Counted from the first letter of the stretch, positions 27,287-38,004 are shown. The stretch: DNA of 64,000 nucleotides from Noviherbaspirillum humi (GCF_900188095.1 NZ_FZOT01000011.1:99618-163617); one strand, 5' to 3'. Numbers and translations: made by a program. The notes: generated by a model from the sequence alone, not told the origin.

Positions 27287-28096
27287 ATGAGCATGCTGCG
27301 CCTCCTGCTCGGCTGGCTGCTGGCGGCATGGCTCGCCGCGCCGGCCTGGGCCCAGGGCTTCGTGCCGGTGCCGCCGCTGCAGGCGCGCGTCACCGACCAG
27401 GTCGGCATGCTGACGCCGCAGCAGCGCTCGGCGCTCGAAAACGTCCTCAAGGAGTATGAAGACCGCACCGGCGCGCAGATCGCCATCCTCATCGTCAGCA
27501 AGACCGAGCCGGAAGCCATCGAGCAGTACAGCATCCGCGTGGCCGATGAATGGAAGCTCGGCCGCAAGGGCGTGGACGATGGCGTGCTGCTGCTGGTGGC
27601 GAAGGACAATCCGCCGGCGCTGCGTCGCCTGCGCATCGAAGCCTTCCGGGGCGTGCAGGGCGTGCTCACCGACGCCCAGTCCAAGCGCATCCTGCAGGAT
27701 GTGATCGCGCCCCATTTCCGCCAGAACGATTTCTACGGCGGCCTGGCCGCCGGCGTATCGGCCATCACCAGCCTGCTCGACAAGGAAGCCTTCCCTTCCC
27801 CGCAGCGCAAGCCGGGACAAGGCGATGAAGGCCTCGAAATAGGCAGCCTGTGGCCCTTCATCTTCATGGGCATCATGCTGCTGTTCTTGCTCCGCGCCCG
27901 GCCGCGTCGGCGCCTGCGCGACGACTACCGCTGGGGCCGCTCTTCCGGCGTGGTGCTCGGCAGCGGCTGGGGCGGCGGTTCCTGGGGTGGCGGGAACTGG
28001 GGCGGAGGCGGCGGCTTCGGCGGAGGCGGCGGCGGTGGAGGCTTCAGCGGCGGCGGCGGAACGGCCGACGGCGGCGGCGCTTCCGGAAACTGGTGA
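27287..28096 (+). CDS. TPM-domain membrane protein with glycine-rich tail (YgcG family)
   Basis: The 269-residue precursor has a signal peptide (cleavage after AWA-Q, about residue 23) and a TPM domain (about 30-165, with VTDQVGMLTPQQRSALENVL, QIAILIVSKTEPE and GVDDGVLLLVAKD). A transmembrane helix follows (about 188-205), then a cytoplasmic tail of about 55 residues that is almost all Gly with Trp, Ser and Phe. This architecture is that of YgcG-type proteins. Function is unknown, and a role in envelope maintenance with LemA is suggested by linkage. It starts 23 bp after lemA. Confidence 0.9.
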   Translation: MSMLRLLLGWLLAAWLAAPAWAQGFVPVPPLQARVTDQVGMLTPQQRSALENVLKEYEDRTGAQIAILIVSKTEPEAIEQYSIRVADEWKLGRKGVDDGVLLLVAKDNPPALRRLRIEAFRGVQGVLTDAQSKRILQDVIAPHFRQNDFYGGLAAGVSAITSLLDKEAFPSPQRKPGQGDEGLEIGSLWPFIFMGIMLLFLLRARPRRRLRDDYRWGRSSGVVLGSGWGGGSWGGGNWGGGGGFGGGGGGGGFSGGGGTADGGGASGNW

Positions 28097-28107
28097 GGAC
28101 GACAACG

Positions 28108-28602
28108 ATGCTCAAGCGTTTTTTCCGCCATCTCCTCACCGGCAGCGGCAGCGCGCGGCGCGCGTTTCCAACCGAGAGCCTGCAGACCATCCATGCAGCC
28201 ATTACCGAAGGCGAAACCCGGCATCGGGCCGAGGTCAGGCTGATCATCGAAGCGGCACTGGCGCCGCATGAGATTTTCGCCGGGCTGCAGCCGCGCGATC
28301 GGGCGCGCCGGCTGTTCGCGGAACACGGCATCTGGGATACGGAAGAGAATTGCGGCGTGCTGGTCTATATCAATCTCGCCGACCGCCAGGTGGAAATCGT
28401 CGCCGACCGCGGCGTCGGCCGGCAGGTGGACGCGGCGCAGTGGCAAGCCATCTGCCGCCGCATGACCGAAGGCTTTACCCGCGGCGATTTCCACGAGAGC
28501 GTCATTGCCGCCATGGGCATGCTCAACGAGCTGCTGCAGCGCCTCTATCCGGACGATGGCTCCGCGGCCAACCAGCTGCCGGACCAGCCGATGATGCTGT
28601 AG
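28108..28602 (+). CDS. Second TPM-domain protein, no signal peptide
   Basis: The 164-residue protein has a TPM core (about 25-145): LQTIHAAITEGETRHRAEVR, FAEHGIWDTEENCGVLVYIN and VEIVADRGVGRQVDAAQW. It lacks the signal peptide, transmembrane helix and glycine tail of its upstream paralogue and begins with a basic amphipathic stretch (MLKRFFRHLL). It starts 11 bp after the previous gene and completes the LemA/TPM/TPM operon seen in other betaproteobacteria. Its location is presumably cytoplasmic or peripheral to the membrane. Confidence 0.87.
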   Translation: MLKRFFRHLLTGSGSARRAFPTESLQTIHAAITEGETRHRAEVRLIIEAALAPHEIFAGLQPRDRARRLFAEHGIWDTEENCGVLVYINLADRQVEIVADRGVGRQVDAAQWQAICRRMTEGFTRGDFHESVIAAMGMLNELLQRLYPDDGSAANQLPDQPMML

Positions 28603-28698
28603 CGCTCATCAGGTCGATCGCCGGGGCAGCCTAGGGACAGTACGCTTCTTGAACCTTTAGTGGATCCGGTTCGTCGGCCTTGACATCGGCCGTGCATT

Positions 28699-30114
28699 TC
28701 ACCCCTGCTCGTACACCCACTGCAGCATCGCATCCTGCGCTTCCTGCGCGCGCGGCGCGTTGGCATGGTTGACCAGAAATGCCACCGCATAGCGCCGCCC
28801 CGACGCCGCCAGCACATAGCCGGCGATGGCGCGCACCTCGTTCAGGGTGCCGGTCTTGATATGAGCGCGCCCGGCGACCGAATGGCCGTTCAGGCGCTGG
28901 CGCATGGTGCCATCGAGGCCCGCCAGCGGCATGGAGGAGATGAACTCCGGCATCGTCGGCGCTTGAAACGCCGCTACCAGCAGCCGGCCGAGGGTGAGCG
29001 CCGAAATGCGCTCCTCGCGCGACAGGCCGGAGCCGTTGCGCACCACCAGCTCCGGCGCCTGGATGCCCTTGCGCGCCAGCCAGGTATCGATCACCGCCGC
29101 GCCCCGCTCCGGCGTGGCCGGCAGCTTGAGCTGCTGGTTCGCCAGGGTCAGCAGAAGCTGGCGCGCCATCACGTTGTTGCTGAACTTGTTGATGTCGCGA
29201 ATGATGTCGGCCAGCGGCGCCGATTCCCACTCCGCCACGAGGCGAGCGGCGGGTGGAACTGCGCCGTTGCGTGTCGGTCCCGTCAGCGTGCCGCCGAGGC
29301 TGCCCCAGACATGGCGGAACACCGCATCGAAATACTGGACGTGCGTCATCTGGAAGGGATGGATGTACCAGGTGCGGTCGCCGCAGGCGCCGGCATAGGC
29401 GCCGTCGAAGCGGATCTGTCCGGGCGTGTCCAGCCCGAGCCGCAGTCGGTTGCGCCAGTCGGTGCAATCGCCGAGGGCGAACTTCGGCGGCGCGACGCGG
29501 TAGCCGGCCAGCGGCGGATCGACCAGCACATTGACCTTGAGCGCCGCCTCGTCCGGCAGGAAGCGCAGGCCGATCGACTTGTAGTTCAGCAGCAGCGCAT
29601 CCGGCCCGGCGTTGTAGGGCTTGATCGGATCGCTGTCGAACTGCGCCGGATCGTAGACCGCTTCCTCGAAGGCGCTGCGGTCCAGCACCAGGCTGCCGCG
29701 GATTTCCCGTATGCCCCGCGCCCGCAGCTGACGCAGGAACAGCCACAGGGATTCCATCACCAGCTTCGGATCGCCGCTGCCCTTGATCACGAGGTCGCCC
29801 TGCAGCACGTCGCCGCGCAGCGGGCCGTCGGCATAGGCCTGGGTTTTCCAGGTGAAGGTCGGACCGAGCAGGTCCAGCGCGGCATTGGTGGTGAGCAGCT
29901 TCATCACCGACGCCGGATTGAAGGGCGCGTTCCAGTTGGTGCCGGTCAGCACCTGGCCGCCGCCCACCTCCTGCACATAGGCGCCGACGGCGTAGTTCGG
30001 AATCTCGGCGCGGCGCAGCGCCTCGTCGACGGGTGGCGGCAGTTCCTGCGCGCCGGCGGAAGCAAGGAAAGCCAGCGGCAACAGCAGGGCCGCCATTATT
30101 TTGTGTAATCGCAT
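28699..30114 (-). CDS. dacB: D-alanyl-D-alanine carboxypeptidase/endopeptidase (PBP4 type)
   Basis: The 471-residue precursor has a cleavable signal peptide (to about residue 22) and the PBP4 fold. The serine motif is SVMK in NPASVMKLLTT, the second motif is SNN in INKFSNNVMARQLL, and the third is KTG in AHIKTGTLNEVRAIAGYV. It trims or cleaves peptidoglycan cross-links in the periplasm. The large insert between the first two motifs is typical of class C low-mass PBPs. The ATG at 30114 begins the signal peptide. It diverges from ohrR. Confidence 0.94.
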   Translation of the reverse strand: MRLHKIMAALLLPLAFLASAGAQELPPPVDEALRRAEIPNYAVGAYVQEVGGGQVLTGTNWNAPFNPASVMKLLTTNAALDLLGPTFTWKTQAYADGPLRGDVLQGDLVIKGSGDPKLVMESLWLFLRQLRARGIREIRGSLVLDRSAFEEAVYDPAQFDSDPIKPYNAGPDALLLNYKSIGLRFLPDEAALKVNVLVDPPLAGYRVAPPKFALGDCTDWRNRLRLGLDTPGQIRFDGAYAGACGDRTWYIHPFQMTHVQYFDAVFRHVWGSLGGTLTGPTRNGAVPPAARLVAEWESAPLADIIRDINKFSNNVMARQLLLTLANQQLKLPATPERGAAVIDTWLARKGIQAPELVVRNGSGLSREERISALTLGRLLVAAFQAPTMPEFISSMPLAGLDGTMRQRLNGHSVAGRAHIKTGTLNEVRAIAGYVLAASGRRYAVAFLVNHANAPRAQEAQDAMLQWVYEQG

Positions 30115-30224
30115 GGAATGTTGAATAATGCGTGTGCAACCGACGAGCGGGCGATCGAACGATTTCCGCCGCACGGGTTGCCGTTTTGAAACCCGCTTCA
30201 TTATCCCACGCCAGCCCCATCCCG

Positions 30225-30695
30225 ATGCCACCCAAGACCACCGCCGCTTCCGCCAACGCCGACGATGCCCTGCTGCTGGACAATCAATTCTGCTTCGCGC
30301 TGTACTCCGCGTCGCTGGCGCTGACCAAGGCCTACAAGCCTTTCCTCGACCGGCTCGGCCTGACTTATCCGCAATATCTGGTGATGCTGGTGCTGTGGGA
30401 AGGCGACAACCTGCTGGTGAAGGCGATCGGCGAAAAGCTGCATCTCGATTCCGGCACCCTCACGCCCCTGCTCAAGCGTCTGGAAGCCTCGGGGCTCATC
30501 CATCGCACCCGCGACGATGCCGACGAGCGCCAGGTGCGCATCACGCTCACCCGCGAAGGCCGCGCGCTGAAGAAGAAGGCGCAGGACATTCCGCATGGAA
30601 TCCTGTGCGCGAGCGGCCAATCGGCCAAGCTGCTGAAGGACCTGAAGCGGCAGCTCGGCGAAATCCGAAACAATTTGGCCAGCGGCACACTCTAA
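30225..30695 (+). CDS. ohrR: OhrR: MarR-family organic-peroxide sensor repressor
   Basis: The 156-residue MarR protein has the OhrR N-terminal signature LLLDNQFCFALYSASLALTK, whose cysteine (about residue 23) is the peroxide-reactive residue in characterised OhrRs. The winged helix follows (LVKAIGEKLHLDSGTLTPLLKRLEASGLI, split over residues 63-92) with the wing RDDADERQVRITLT. It lies in tandem upstream of ohr, and a MarR-type palindrome occupies the spacer. Oxidation should release repression of ohr. Confidence 0.95.
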   Translation: MPPKTTAASANADDALLLDNQFCFALYSASLALTKAYKPFLDRLGLTYPQYLVMLVLWEGDNLLVKAIGEKLHLDSGTLTPLLKRLEASGLIHRTRDDADERQVRITLTREGRALKKKAQDIPHGILCASGQSAKLLKDLKRQLGEIRNNLASGTL

Positions 30696-30750
30696 GCCTG
30701 TTCTCGATCGTTGCCGGCCGTCAAGCCGGCCGCAACGCTTCTGATTTTAA

Positions 30751-30777
30751 ATAGTGCACAATCTAATTGTGTGCTAT
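30751..30777. promoter_or_regulatory. Predicted OhrR operator in the ohr promoter
   Basis: Two 12-bp arms, ATAGTGCACAAT and ATTGTGTGCTAT, match at 10 of 12 positions around CTA. The right arm overlaps TATATT (30775-30780), a likely -10 box, so binding would block transcription of ohr. The spacer is markedly AT-rich. Confidence 0.75.
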
Positions 30778-30865
30778 ATTTATTCCGACGCGGCGCGAAG
30801 GGTGCTCCGTGCCCGAGCTTGATTCGATTGATTCCAACCGCTGATTGCCATACAAGGAGAAAAAC

Positions 30866-31285
30866 ATGCAGATTCTTTACCGCGCCGAAGCCACCGCCAC
30901 CGGAGGCCGCGACGGCCGCGCCGTCACCAGCGACAGCCATCTCGACGTCAAGCTGAACACGCCCAAGGAACTCGGCGGCGCCGGCGGCGACGGCACCAAC
31001 CCGGAACAGCTGTTCGCGGCCGGCTATGCGGCCTGCTTCCTGTCGGCGCTGAAGTTCGTCGCCCTGCATACCAAGGCCACCCTGCCGGCCGACACCGCGG
31101 TGGTCGGCACCGTCGGCATCGGCCCCAACGACAAGGGCGGCTTCGGCCTGGACGTGGATTTGAAGGTGTCCCTGCCGGGCATGGACAAGGACGCGGCGCA
31201 GGCGCTGATCGACAAGGCGCACCAGGTCTGCCCCTACTCCAACGCCACCCGCAACAACGTCGACGTCAGGCTTAACCTCGCCTGA
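30866..31285 (+). CDS. ohr: Organic hydroperoxide resistance protein Ohr
   Basis: The 139-residue thiol peroxidase reduces organic hydroperoxides. Its two active-site cysteines lie in [11 protein letters not shown] and [14 protein letters not shown]. Sequence blocks [14 protein letters not shown] and DLKVSLPG are typical of Ohr, and the QVCPYS form separates it from the related OsmC. An AAGGAG ribosome site is present. It is transcribed from its own operator-bearing promoter downstream of ohrR. Confidence 0.97.
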   Translation: MQILYRAEATATGGRDGRAVTSDSHLDVKLNTPKELGGAGGDGTNPEQLFAAGYAACFLSALKFVALHTKATLPADTAVVGTVGIGPNDKGGFGLDVDLKVSLPGMDKDAAQALIDKAHQVCPYSNATRNNVDVRLNLA

Positions 31286-31305
31286 TCCTTGTCGAAGCGA
31301 ATGCC

Positions 31306-31332
31306 AAGCCCCGGCCGCACCGGGGCTTTTTC
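31306..31332 (+). terminator. Terminator after ohr
   Basis: AAGCCCCGG and CCGGGGCTT arms with a 5-nt loop, then a T-run, 20 bp past the stop. Confidence 0.9.
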
Positions 31333-31373
31333 TTTATACTGGCTGCCACCCTGCACAAACCATCACGCAAGCC

Positions 31374-31796
31374 ATGGCCGCCATCCCGCCCTTCCACCTC
31401 GCCTTTCCCGTCCACGACCTCGATACCGCCCGCCATTTCTACGGCGAGGTCCTCGGCTGCCCGGAAGGACGCAGTTCGCCGCACTGGATCGACTTCGACT
31501 TCTACGGCCACCAGATCGTCACCCACCTGGTGGAGAAGCCGGCGCAGCCCGCCGGCCAGGGCCATGTGGATGGCAAGGAAGTGCCGGTGCCGCATTTCGG
31601 CGTGGTGCTGCCCATGGAGGCATGGCAGGCGCTGGCGCAGCGCCTGGAACGGGCCGGCGTGGAATTCGTCATGAAGCCGCAGATCCGCTTCCCCGGCCAG
31701 CCGGGCGAGCAGGCCACCATGTTCTTCCTCGACCCGAGCAGCAACGCGCTGGAAATCAAGGCTTTCAAAGACCTGTCCCAGCTGTTCGCCAAGTAA
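31374..31796 (+). CDS. VOC-family glyoxalase-like protein
   Basis: The 140-residue protein is a single VOC module pair: [22 protein letters not shown] at the N-terminus (metal His), [13 protein letters not shown] mid-protein (second His) and [18 protein letters not shown] at the C-terminus (metal Glu). It belongs to the group of small dioxygenase-like proteins often fused or linked to other enzymes. Substrate unknown. It is monocistronic, between the ohr terminator and the groESL promoter. Confidence 0.86.
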   Translation: MAAIPPFHLAFPVHDLDTARHFYGEVLGCPEGRSSPHWIDFDFYGHQIVTHLVEKPAQPAGQGHVDGKEVPVPHFGVVLPMEAWQALAQRLERAGVEFVMKPQIRFPGQPGEQATMFFLDPSSNALEIKAFKDLSQLFAK

Positions 31797-31946
31797 GCCG
31801 CAGGCAATCCGGGGAAAAAGGCGTCGAAAAGGCGCGGTTTGCGCCTGGGTTTGATGTCCCGCAAACCCTTCTCCCCGTTCGCCGCCAAGATGGCGGCTGG
31901 CCGCTTGTCGTGGCTATCCCGAGTTTGCATCCAATAAATCCCTTGC

Positions 31947-31975
31947 TTGAAAAACCCAAACTGCATCCCTATAAT
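31947..31975 (+). promoter_or_regulatory. groESL promoter
   Basis: TTGAAA (31947-31952) and TATAAT (31970-31975) are separated by 17 bp, a near-ideal sigma-70 promoter. CTTGAAA with the downstream CCCTAT also resembles a heat-shock sigma-32 site, so dual recognition is possible. About 130 bp of leader precedes groES. Confidence 0.85.
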
Positions 31976-32001
31976 TAGCACTCGCTAGGGTAGAGTGCTA
32001 A
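31975..32001. promoter_or_regulatory. CIRCE operator (HrcA site)
   Basis: TTAGCACTC-N9-GAGTGCTAA is an exact match to the CIRCE consensus. Its first base is the last base of the -10 box, so HrcA binding would cover the transcription start of groESL. Confidence 0.97.
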
Positions 32002-32104
32002 CAAAAACCCTCCCAGCCTTCTTTTTCTGCCCCGGCTGCTGAAGCGGAAGACTCTGCAGCCGACCGGCTGTAAAACTATAACCCATTGATTTTAAGGAGT
32101 TTGT

Positions 32105-32401
32105 ATGAAACTTCGTCCATTGCACGATCGCGTCATCGTCAAGCGTCTCGACCAGGAAACCAAGACTGCGTCCGGCATCGTTCTCCCGGATGCGGCGGCC
32201 GAGAAACCTGACCAGGGCAAGATTCTCGCTGTCGGCAACGGCAAGATTCTCGAAAACGGCAGCTTGCGCGCGCTCGAACTGAAAGTGGGCGACACCGTGC
32301 TGTTCGGCAAGTACTCCGGCCAGACCGTCAAGGTCAACGGCGAAGAACTGCTCGTGATGCGTGAAGAAGACATCATGGCCGTCGTCGAAAACAACGCCTG
32401 A
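32105..32401 (+). CDS. groES: Co-chaperonin GroES
   Basis: The 98-residue protein is a standard Gro[19 protein letters not shown] at the N-terminus, a mobile loop [14 protein letters not shown] and the C-terminal EDIMAVVE. Seven copies cap GroEL in the cytoplasm. The start follows AAGGAG, and the gene is 44 bp from groEL in one operon under CIRCE control. Confidence 0.99.
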   Translation: MKLRPLHDRVIVKRLDQETKTASGIVLPDAAAEKPDQGKILAVGNGKILENGSLRALELKVGDTVLFGKYSGQTVKVNGEELLVMREEDIMAVVENNA

Positions 32402-32442
32402 TCTCATACAAGTTTCCCCCTACCGGATTAATCAAGGAGTAA

Positions 32443-34101
<1,659 letters not shown>

Positions 34102-34204
34102 TTTGCCGCTCCCGGTCCGGCGGCAATTGTTTCATCACCGTTGCCGGACCGCCGCTGATGCTGGCCTCCAGCCGATGCGACTGGCGGGTTCGTCCCGCCA
34201 AAGC

Positions 34205-34236
34205 AAAACGCCCCGATTCGTCGGGGCGTTTTACTT
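34205..34236 (+). terminator. groESL terminator
   Basis: A 12-bp perfect stem AAAACGCCCCGA / TCGGGGCGTTTT is closed by a TTCG tetraloop and followed by further Ts. Confidence 0.93.
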
Positions 34237-34287
34237 TGCAGCGGTCTTGTCAAAAAGAAGGCGACAGGCGAAGCGCTGAAGTTTTCT

Positions 34288-35829
34288 TCAGGCCGCAGGA
34301 AGGTCCACGAAGAACCGGGTGTCCCGTCCCGGCATTGACGCAAAGCCCACTCTCCCCTTCATCCGCTCCGTGAATTTCTTCACGATCGCCAGCCCTAGTC
34401 CTGTTCCCTCTCTCGCCCTTGCGGTGGAAGTATCAGCCTGTGCGAACTTCTCGAAGAGACGTGCCTGAAACTGCGCCGGTACGCCAGGGCCTTGGTCGAT
34501 CACCGAGAAGCGCACCATCTCGCCGACGCGTTCGCAGCGCAGCGTCACCGGCTTGTCTTTGGGTGAAAACTTGACGGCGTTGGAAATCAGGTTGCCCAGC
34601 ACCTGCTGCAGCCGCCCGCGGTCGGCGGTCACGGCGAGGTCGTCGCAGGGTTCTCTCTCCAGCGTCACGCCCATGGCGGAGGCGAAGCCGGATGCCGCCT
34701 GCAGCGCGTCCTCCATGACCATGGCGGCGGAAAGCCGCTCGGGATGGAAGGCCATGGCGCCGAACTCCACCTTTTCGATGTCGAGGAAATCGCTGATCAG
34801 CCGGATCAACCCTTCGGCATTGCGCTGGGCGATGTCCACCAGGGTCTGGGCCGATTCGTCGACTTCGCCGCCGAGGCCGCTCTTGAGCATGCCGAGCGCG
34901 CCATTGATGGACGTGAGCGGCGTGCGCAGTTCATGGCCGATGATGGCGATGAATTCCCGCTTCATTGCCTCCAGCGCCTTGCGCTCGGAAATGTCGTGGG
35001 TGATCAATACCAGCACCGGCTTGCTGGACATCGTCAAGCGCTGCATGCGGGTCTCGACCGGATGGCTGCCGTCAGGCCCGCCCGGGCGCCGGTGCTCGAC
35101 ATGCACCACGTCGGTCTCGCCCTGCCGCAGCGGCTGCATGATTTGCTCCAGCCGCTCCGCCGGCACGTCGGATAGCAGCTCGGGCAAATGTCTGGCGGTG
35201 ATGGCGTCGCCCGTGCAGCACAGGGCGATGCGGGCGGCATGGTTGCCGAAGAGGCAGCGGCCGCTCTCTTCCTCGACCAGCATGATCTCGTCGCCGAGCC
35301 GGTCCAGCACCTGGCCGAGCAGCGCATAGCGGGCTTCGCTGCGGCGCGCCTTCAGCAGCGCCGACACCACCTGCGCCAGCTGGCGCATCATTTCCTTTTG
35401 TTCCTCGTTTAGCTGCTTAGGCTGGTCCGACAGCACGCATAAGGTGCCGAGGTTGAAGCCTTCCGGGCTCTTGATCGGCATGCCTGCGTAGAAGCGCACG
35501 CCGAGCGGGCCGGTGACCAGCGGATTGTCATGGAAACGAACGTCCTGCGGCGCATCCGTCACCTGGAACAGCTCGTCCTGCAGGATGGCGTGACCGCAGA
35601 AGCTGATCTCGCGCGGCGTTTCCCGCAAGGCGTCGAAGCCCCGGGCCGCTTTGAACCATTGGCGGTTCAGGTCGATCAGGGACATCAAGGCAATCGGGGT
35701 GCCGCATATCATCTGCGCCAGCGACGCGATTTGGTCGAACACGGGCTCGAACGGCGTGTCGAGCACTTCGAAGCTCGCCAGGTTGGCCAGTCGATCCAAT
35801 TCGTTCTCAGGGTAGGCGGGAGCTTCCAC
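34288..35829 (-). CDS. GAF-PAS sensor histidine kinase
   Basis: The 513-residue soluble kinase has an N-terminal GAF domain (about 10-160, with RQWFKAARGFDALRET and FHDNPLVTGPLGVRFYAG). A PAS-like region follows (about 175-290), then HisKA with the phospho-acceptor in FIAIIGHELRTPLTS and HATPase_c (N box NLISNAVKFSP, G1 DQGPGVP, G2 GTGLGLAI). No receiver domain or partner regulator is adjacent. The GTG at 35829 avoids overlap with the upstream MFS gene and gives the normal GAF start. A longer start at 35907 is possible. The GAF domain closely resembles that of the 6135-8741 protein. Confidence 0.9.
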   Translation of the reverse strand: MEAPAYPENELDRLANLASFEVLDTPFEPVFDQIASLAQMICGTPIALMSLIDLNRQWFKAARGFDALRETPREISFCGHAILQDELFQVTDAPQDVRFHDNPLVTGPLGVRFYAGMPIKSPEGFNLGTLCVLSDQPKQLNEEQKEMMRQLAQVVSALLKARRSEARYALLGQVLDRLGDEIMLVEEESGRCLFGNHAARIALCCTGDAITARHLPELLSDVPAERLEQIMQPLRQGETDVVHVEHRRPGGPDGSHPVETRMQRLTMSSKPVLVLITHDISERKALEAMKREFIAIIGHELRTPLTSINGALGMLKSGLGGEVDESAQTLVDIAQRNAEGLIRLISDFLDIEKVEFGAMAFHPERLSAAMVMEDALQAASGFASAMGVTLEREPCDDLAVTADRGRLQQVLGNLISNAVKFSPKDKPVTLRCERVGEMVRFSVIDQGPGVPAQFQARLFEKFAQADTSTARAREGTGLGLAIVKKFTERMKGRVGFASMPGRDTRFFVDLPAA

Positions 35830-35848
35830 GATGGCCTGATCTCTCGAT

Positions 35849-37087
35849 TTATGGGCTGGGTTGCGCCGGGCCGCGAGCGGACTCGCCGGAGGCCAGCATA
35901 TCGGCATCCGCGCCGCCCGGGCGGATCGCGGCGATAAAGAAGCCGAGCGAAGCCAGCGACACGGCCAGCAGCGACCAGAGCAAAGCCGCCGGTCCCTGCG
36001 TGGCCTGGACGACCAGAGCCACCGCCAGCGGACCGGCCGCCTTGGCGATGAGGGCCGGCGCCGCCAGTGCGCCGGAGATCGCGCCGTAGTTCTCGCGGCC
36101 GAACAGGGCTTGCGGCACGGTGCCGCGCACGATGGTGAGGATGCCGTTGCTGAGGCCGTAAAGGATGCAGAAGGCCACCACGGCGATGCGCAGGCCGCCG
36201 GCCGACAGCAGCATCAACAATGCCGCCGGTAGCAGCGAGAAGGTAACGATGCCCACCATCTGCGGCCGGGTATGGCGGGCGGCGCCCATTTCCAGCAGGC
36301 GCGCCAGCACCTGCATCGGTCCGATCAGCGCCGCCAGCCCAACCACCAGCGCCAGCGGATGGCCGAAGTCGCGCAGCAGCGGAATCAGGTGCACCGACAT
36401 GGCGGAGAAGATGAAGCTGTTGGCAGCGAAGGCGAACGCCAGATGCCAGAAGGCGGGATGACGGATCGCCTGCTTCAGGGTGTAATCGTTGCCGGCAACG
36501 TCCAGCGCCGGCAGGCGCCGCAGCGGCCGCGGCAGCATCAAGTGCAGCGGCAGACACAGCAGGAAATGCATGCCGGCATAAGCCAGGCAGGCGTTGCGCC
36601 AGCCGAGCCAGTCGATCAGCGCCAGGGTCAGCGGCCAGAACACGGTGCTGGCCAGGCCGCCGAACAACGTCAGGATGGAAATGCAGCGGCGCGGATTCTG
36701 CATGACGACGCCATTGATGGTGGCAAACGCCGCCTCGTACAGCGTGCCGGCCATGGCCATGCCGATCAGCGTCCACGCCAGCACGTACATCATGGCCGAA
36801 TGCGCCAGGCCCAGCAGGAGGAAGCCGGCGGCGGCGCACAGCGAGCCGGCCGGCATCACGCGGCGGCCGCCGATGCGGTCGATCAGCATGCCGGCCGGCG
36901 TGGCGCACAGGCCGGCCACCAACAGGCTCCAGGAAAAGGCGCCGAAGATGATTTCGGTGGAAATGCCCAGGTCGGGCTGCATCACCGGCGCCAGGATGGC
37001 GAAGGCGTAGTAGGCCGAACCCCAGGAAGCGATCTGGGTGAAGGCCAGGATAGCGATGAGCCGGGTGGCGGACTGGGAGGAAGTCAT
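35849..37087 (-). CDS. Major facilitator superfamily permease
   Basis: The 412-residue protein has twelve predicted membrane segments. Motif A is present as GMLIDRIGGRR between segments 2 and 3, with WRNACLAYAG after segment 4. A central loop follows LPRPLRRLPALDVAGNDYTLKQAI. Substrate is unknown. The fold subgroup looks closer to metabolite or anion exchangers than to drug pumps. The ATG at 37087 has GGAGC before it. An upstream GTG is less likely. It ends 19 bp before the kinase gene, so the two probably share a transcript, and it may be read through from the iron genes upstream. Confidence 0.87.
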   Translation of the reverse strand: MTSSQSATRLIAILAFTQIASWGSAYYAFAILAPVMQPDLGISTEIIFGAFSWSLLVAGLCATPAGMLIDRIGGRRVMPAGSLCAAAGFLLLGLAHSAMMYVLAWTLIGMAMAGTLYEAAFATINGVVMQNPRRCISILTLFGGLASTVFWPLTLALIDWLGWRNACLAYAGMHFLLCLPLHLMLPRPLRRLPALDVAGNDYTLKQAIRHPAFWHLAFAFAANSFIFSAMSVHLIPLLRDFGHPLALVVGLAALIGPMQVLARLLEMGAARHTRPQMVGIVTFSLLPAALLMLLSAGGLRIAVVAFCILYGLSNGILTIVRGTVPQALFGRENYGAISGALAAPALIAKAAGPLAVALVVQATQGPAALLWSLLAVSLASLGFFIAAIRPGGADADMLASGESARGPAQPSP

Positions 37088-37165
37088 GAAGCTCCGATCG
37101 GGTATCACGATTGTAACCGTGAACGCCCGATCGCAGCCTTGACCCGGCTCGGGAGGCCGGGGGAA

Positions 37166-38002
37166 TCAGCCGCGGACGGGACGCGCCTGCCCCAGGCGCG
37201 GCGCCGGGCGCATCAGGCGCATGCCGATCAGCAGCAGGACGATGCCGCCGACATAGAAGATCGCCTGCATCGCCGACGGCCGGGCGTCGTAGCCGATCAG
37301 CGCCTTGAGCAGCGTGCCGGGCAGCGACTCGCTGGAGATGAAGGCCGAGGTATCCCAGATCGGCGCCATGAGGCTGGGCAGCGTGCCGGCCTGGATCAGG
37401 GTGCGCGCCAGCTGGCTGGCCATGGCGGCGGCGAGCAGCAGGATCAGCGTATTGGTCACCGTGAACAGCTTGCGGATCGGGATGGCCTTCAGGCCGGCAT
37501 ACAGCACGCCGCCAAGGGCGATGCCGGCCACCAGGCCGAACGCGCAGCCGATCAGGATGCTGGCCTGGCTGGAGGCATTGCCGGTGGCGTAGCCGGCGAT
37601 GAACAGCACCGTCTCCGCGCCTTCGCGCAGCACCGCCAGCGCCACGGCGATGACCAGCGCCCAGGGCGTGCGGCTGCCCTCGCGCAGCGACGCGCCGAGC
37701 TGCCTGGCGGCGCTGGCCGCTTCCATCCCGTGTCTGGCCGACGTCATCACGTGCCAGCCGAGCATGACGAAGGCGGTGGCAAGGATGCCGGCATTGAGGT
37801 ATTCCTGGCCGATGCCTTCCGCCATTTCGGCGATCGGCTCCATCAGGGCGGCCACCACCAGCGAGCCGATGACCCCGGCGGCGATGCCGATGCCGAGCCA
37901 GCGGCCGCGTCCCGGCAAGCCTTGCGTGGCGGCGGCCATGATGCTGACGAACAGGGCGGCTTCGACCGTCTCGCGGAAGATGATGAGTGCGGCGCCGAAC
38001 AT
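37166..38002 (-). CDS. FTR1-family iron permease
   Basis: The 278-residue protein has seven membrane segments and two REXXE iron-binding motifs: FRETVEAALF in segment 1 and LREGAETVLF in segment 4. It moves iron across the inner membrane in the Ftr1/EfeU manner. The partner here is a periplasmic cupredoxin-like protein encoded 2 bp upstream. No EfeO M75 peptidase or EfeB peroxidase is present, so this is a minimal two-gene form. It is the last gene of the iron-uptake run. Confidence 0.94.
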   Translation of the reverse strand: MFGAALIIFRETVEAALFVSIMAAATQGLPGRGRWLGIGIAAGVIGSLVVAALMEPIAEMAEGIGQEYLNAGILATAFVMLGWHVMTSARHGMEAASAARQLGASLREGSRTPWALVIAVALAVLREGAETVLFIAGYATGNASSQASILIGCAFGLVAGIALGGVLYAGLKAIPIRKLFTVTNTLILLLAAAMASQLARTLIQAGTLPSLMAPIWDTSAFISSESLPGTLLKALIGYDARPSAMQAIFYVGGIVLLLIGMRLMRPAPRLGQARPVRG

Positions 38003-38004
38003 GC

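Noticed and set aside
28019..28082. Gly-rich GGC/GGA repeat tract as a possible tandem repeat locus
   Set aside because: It is the in-frame glycine tail of the first TPM protein and is expected in that family.
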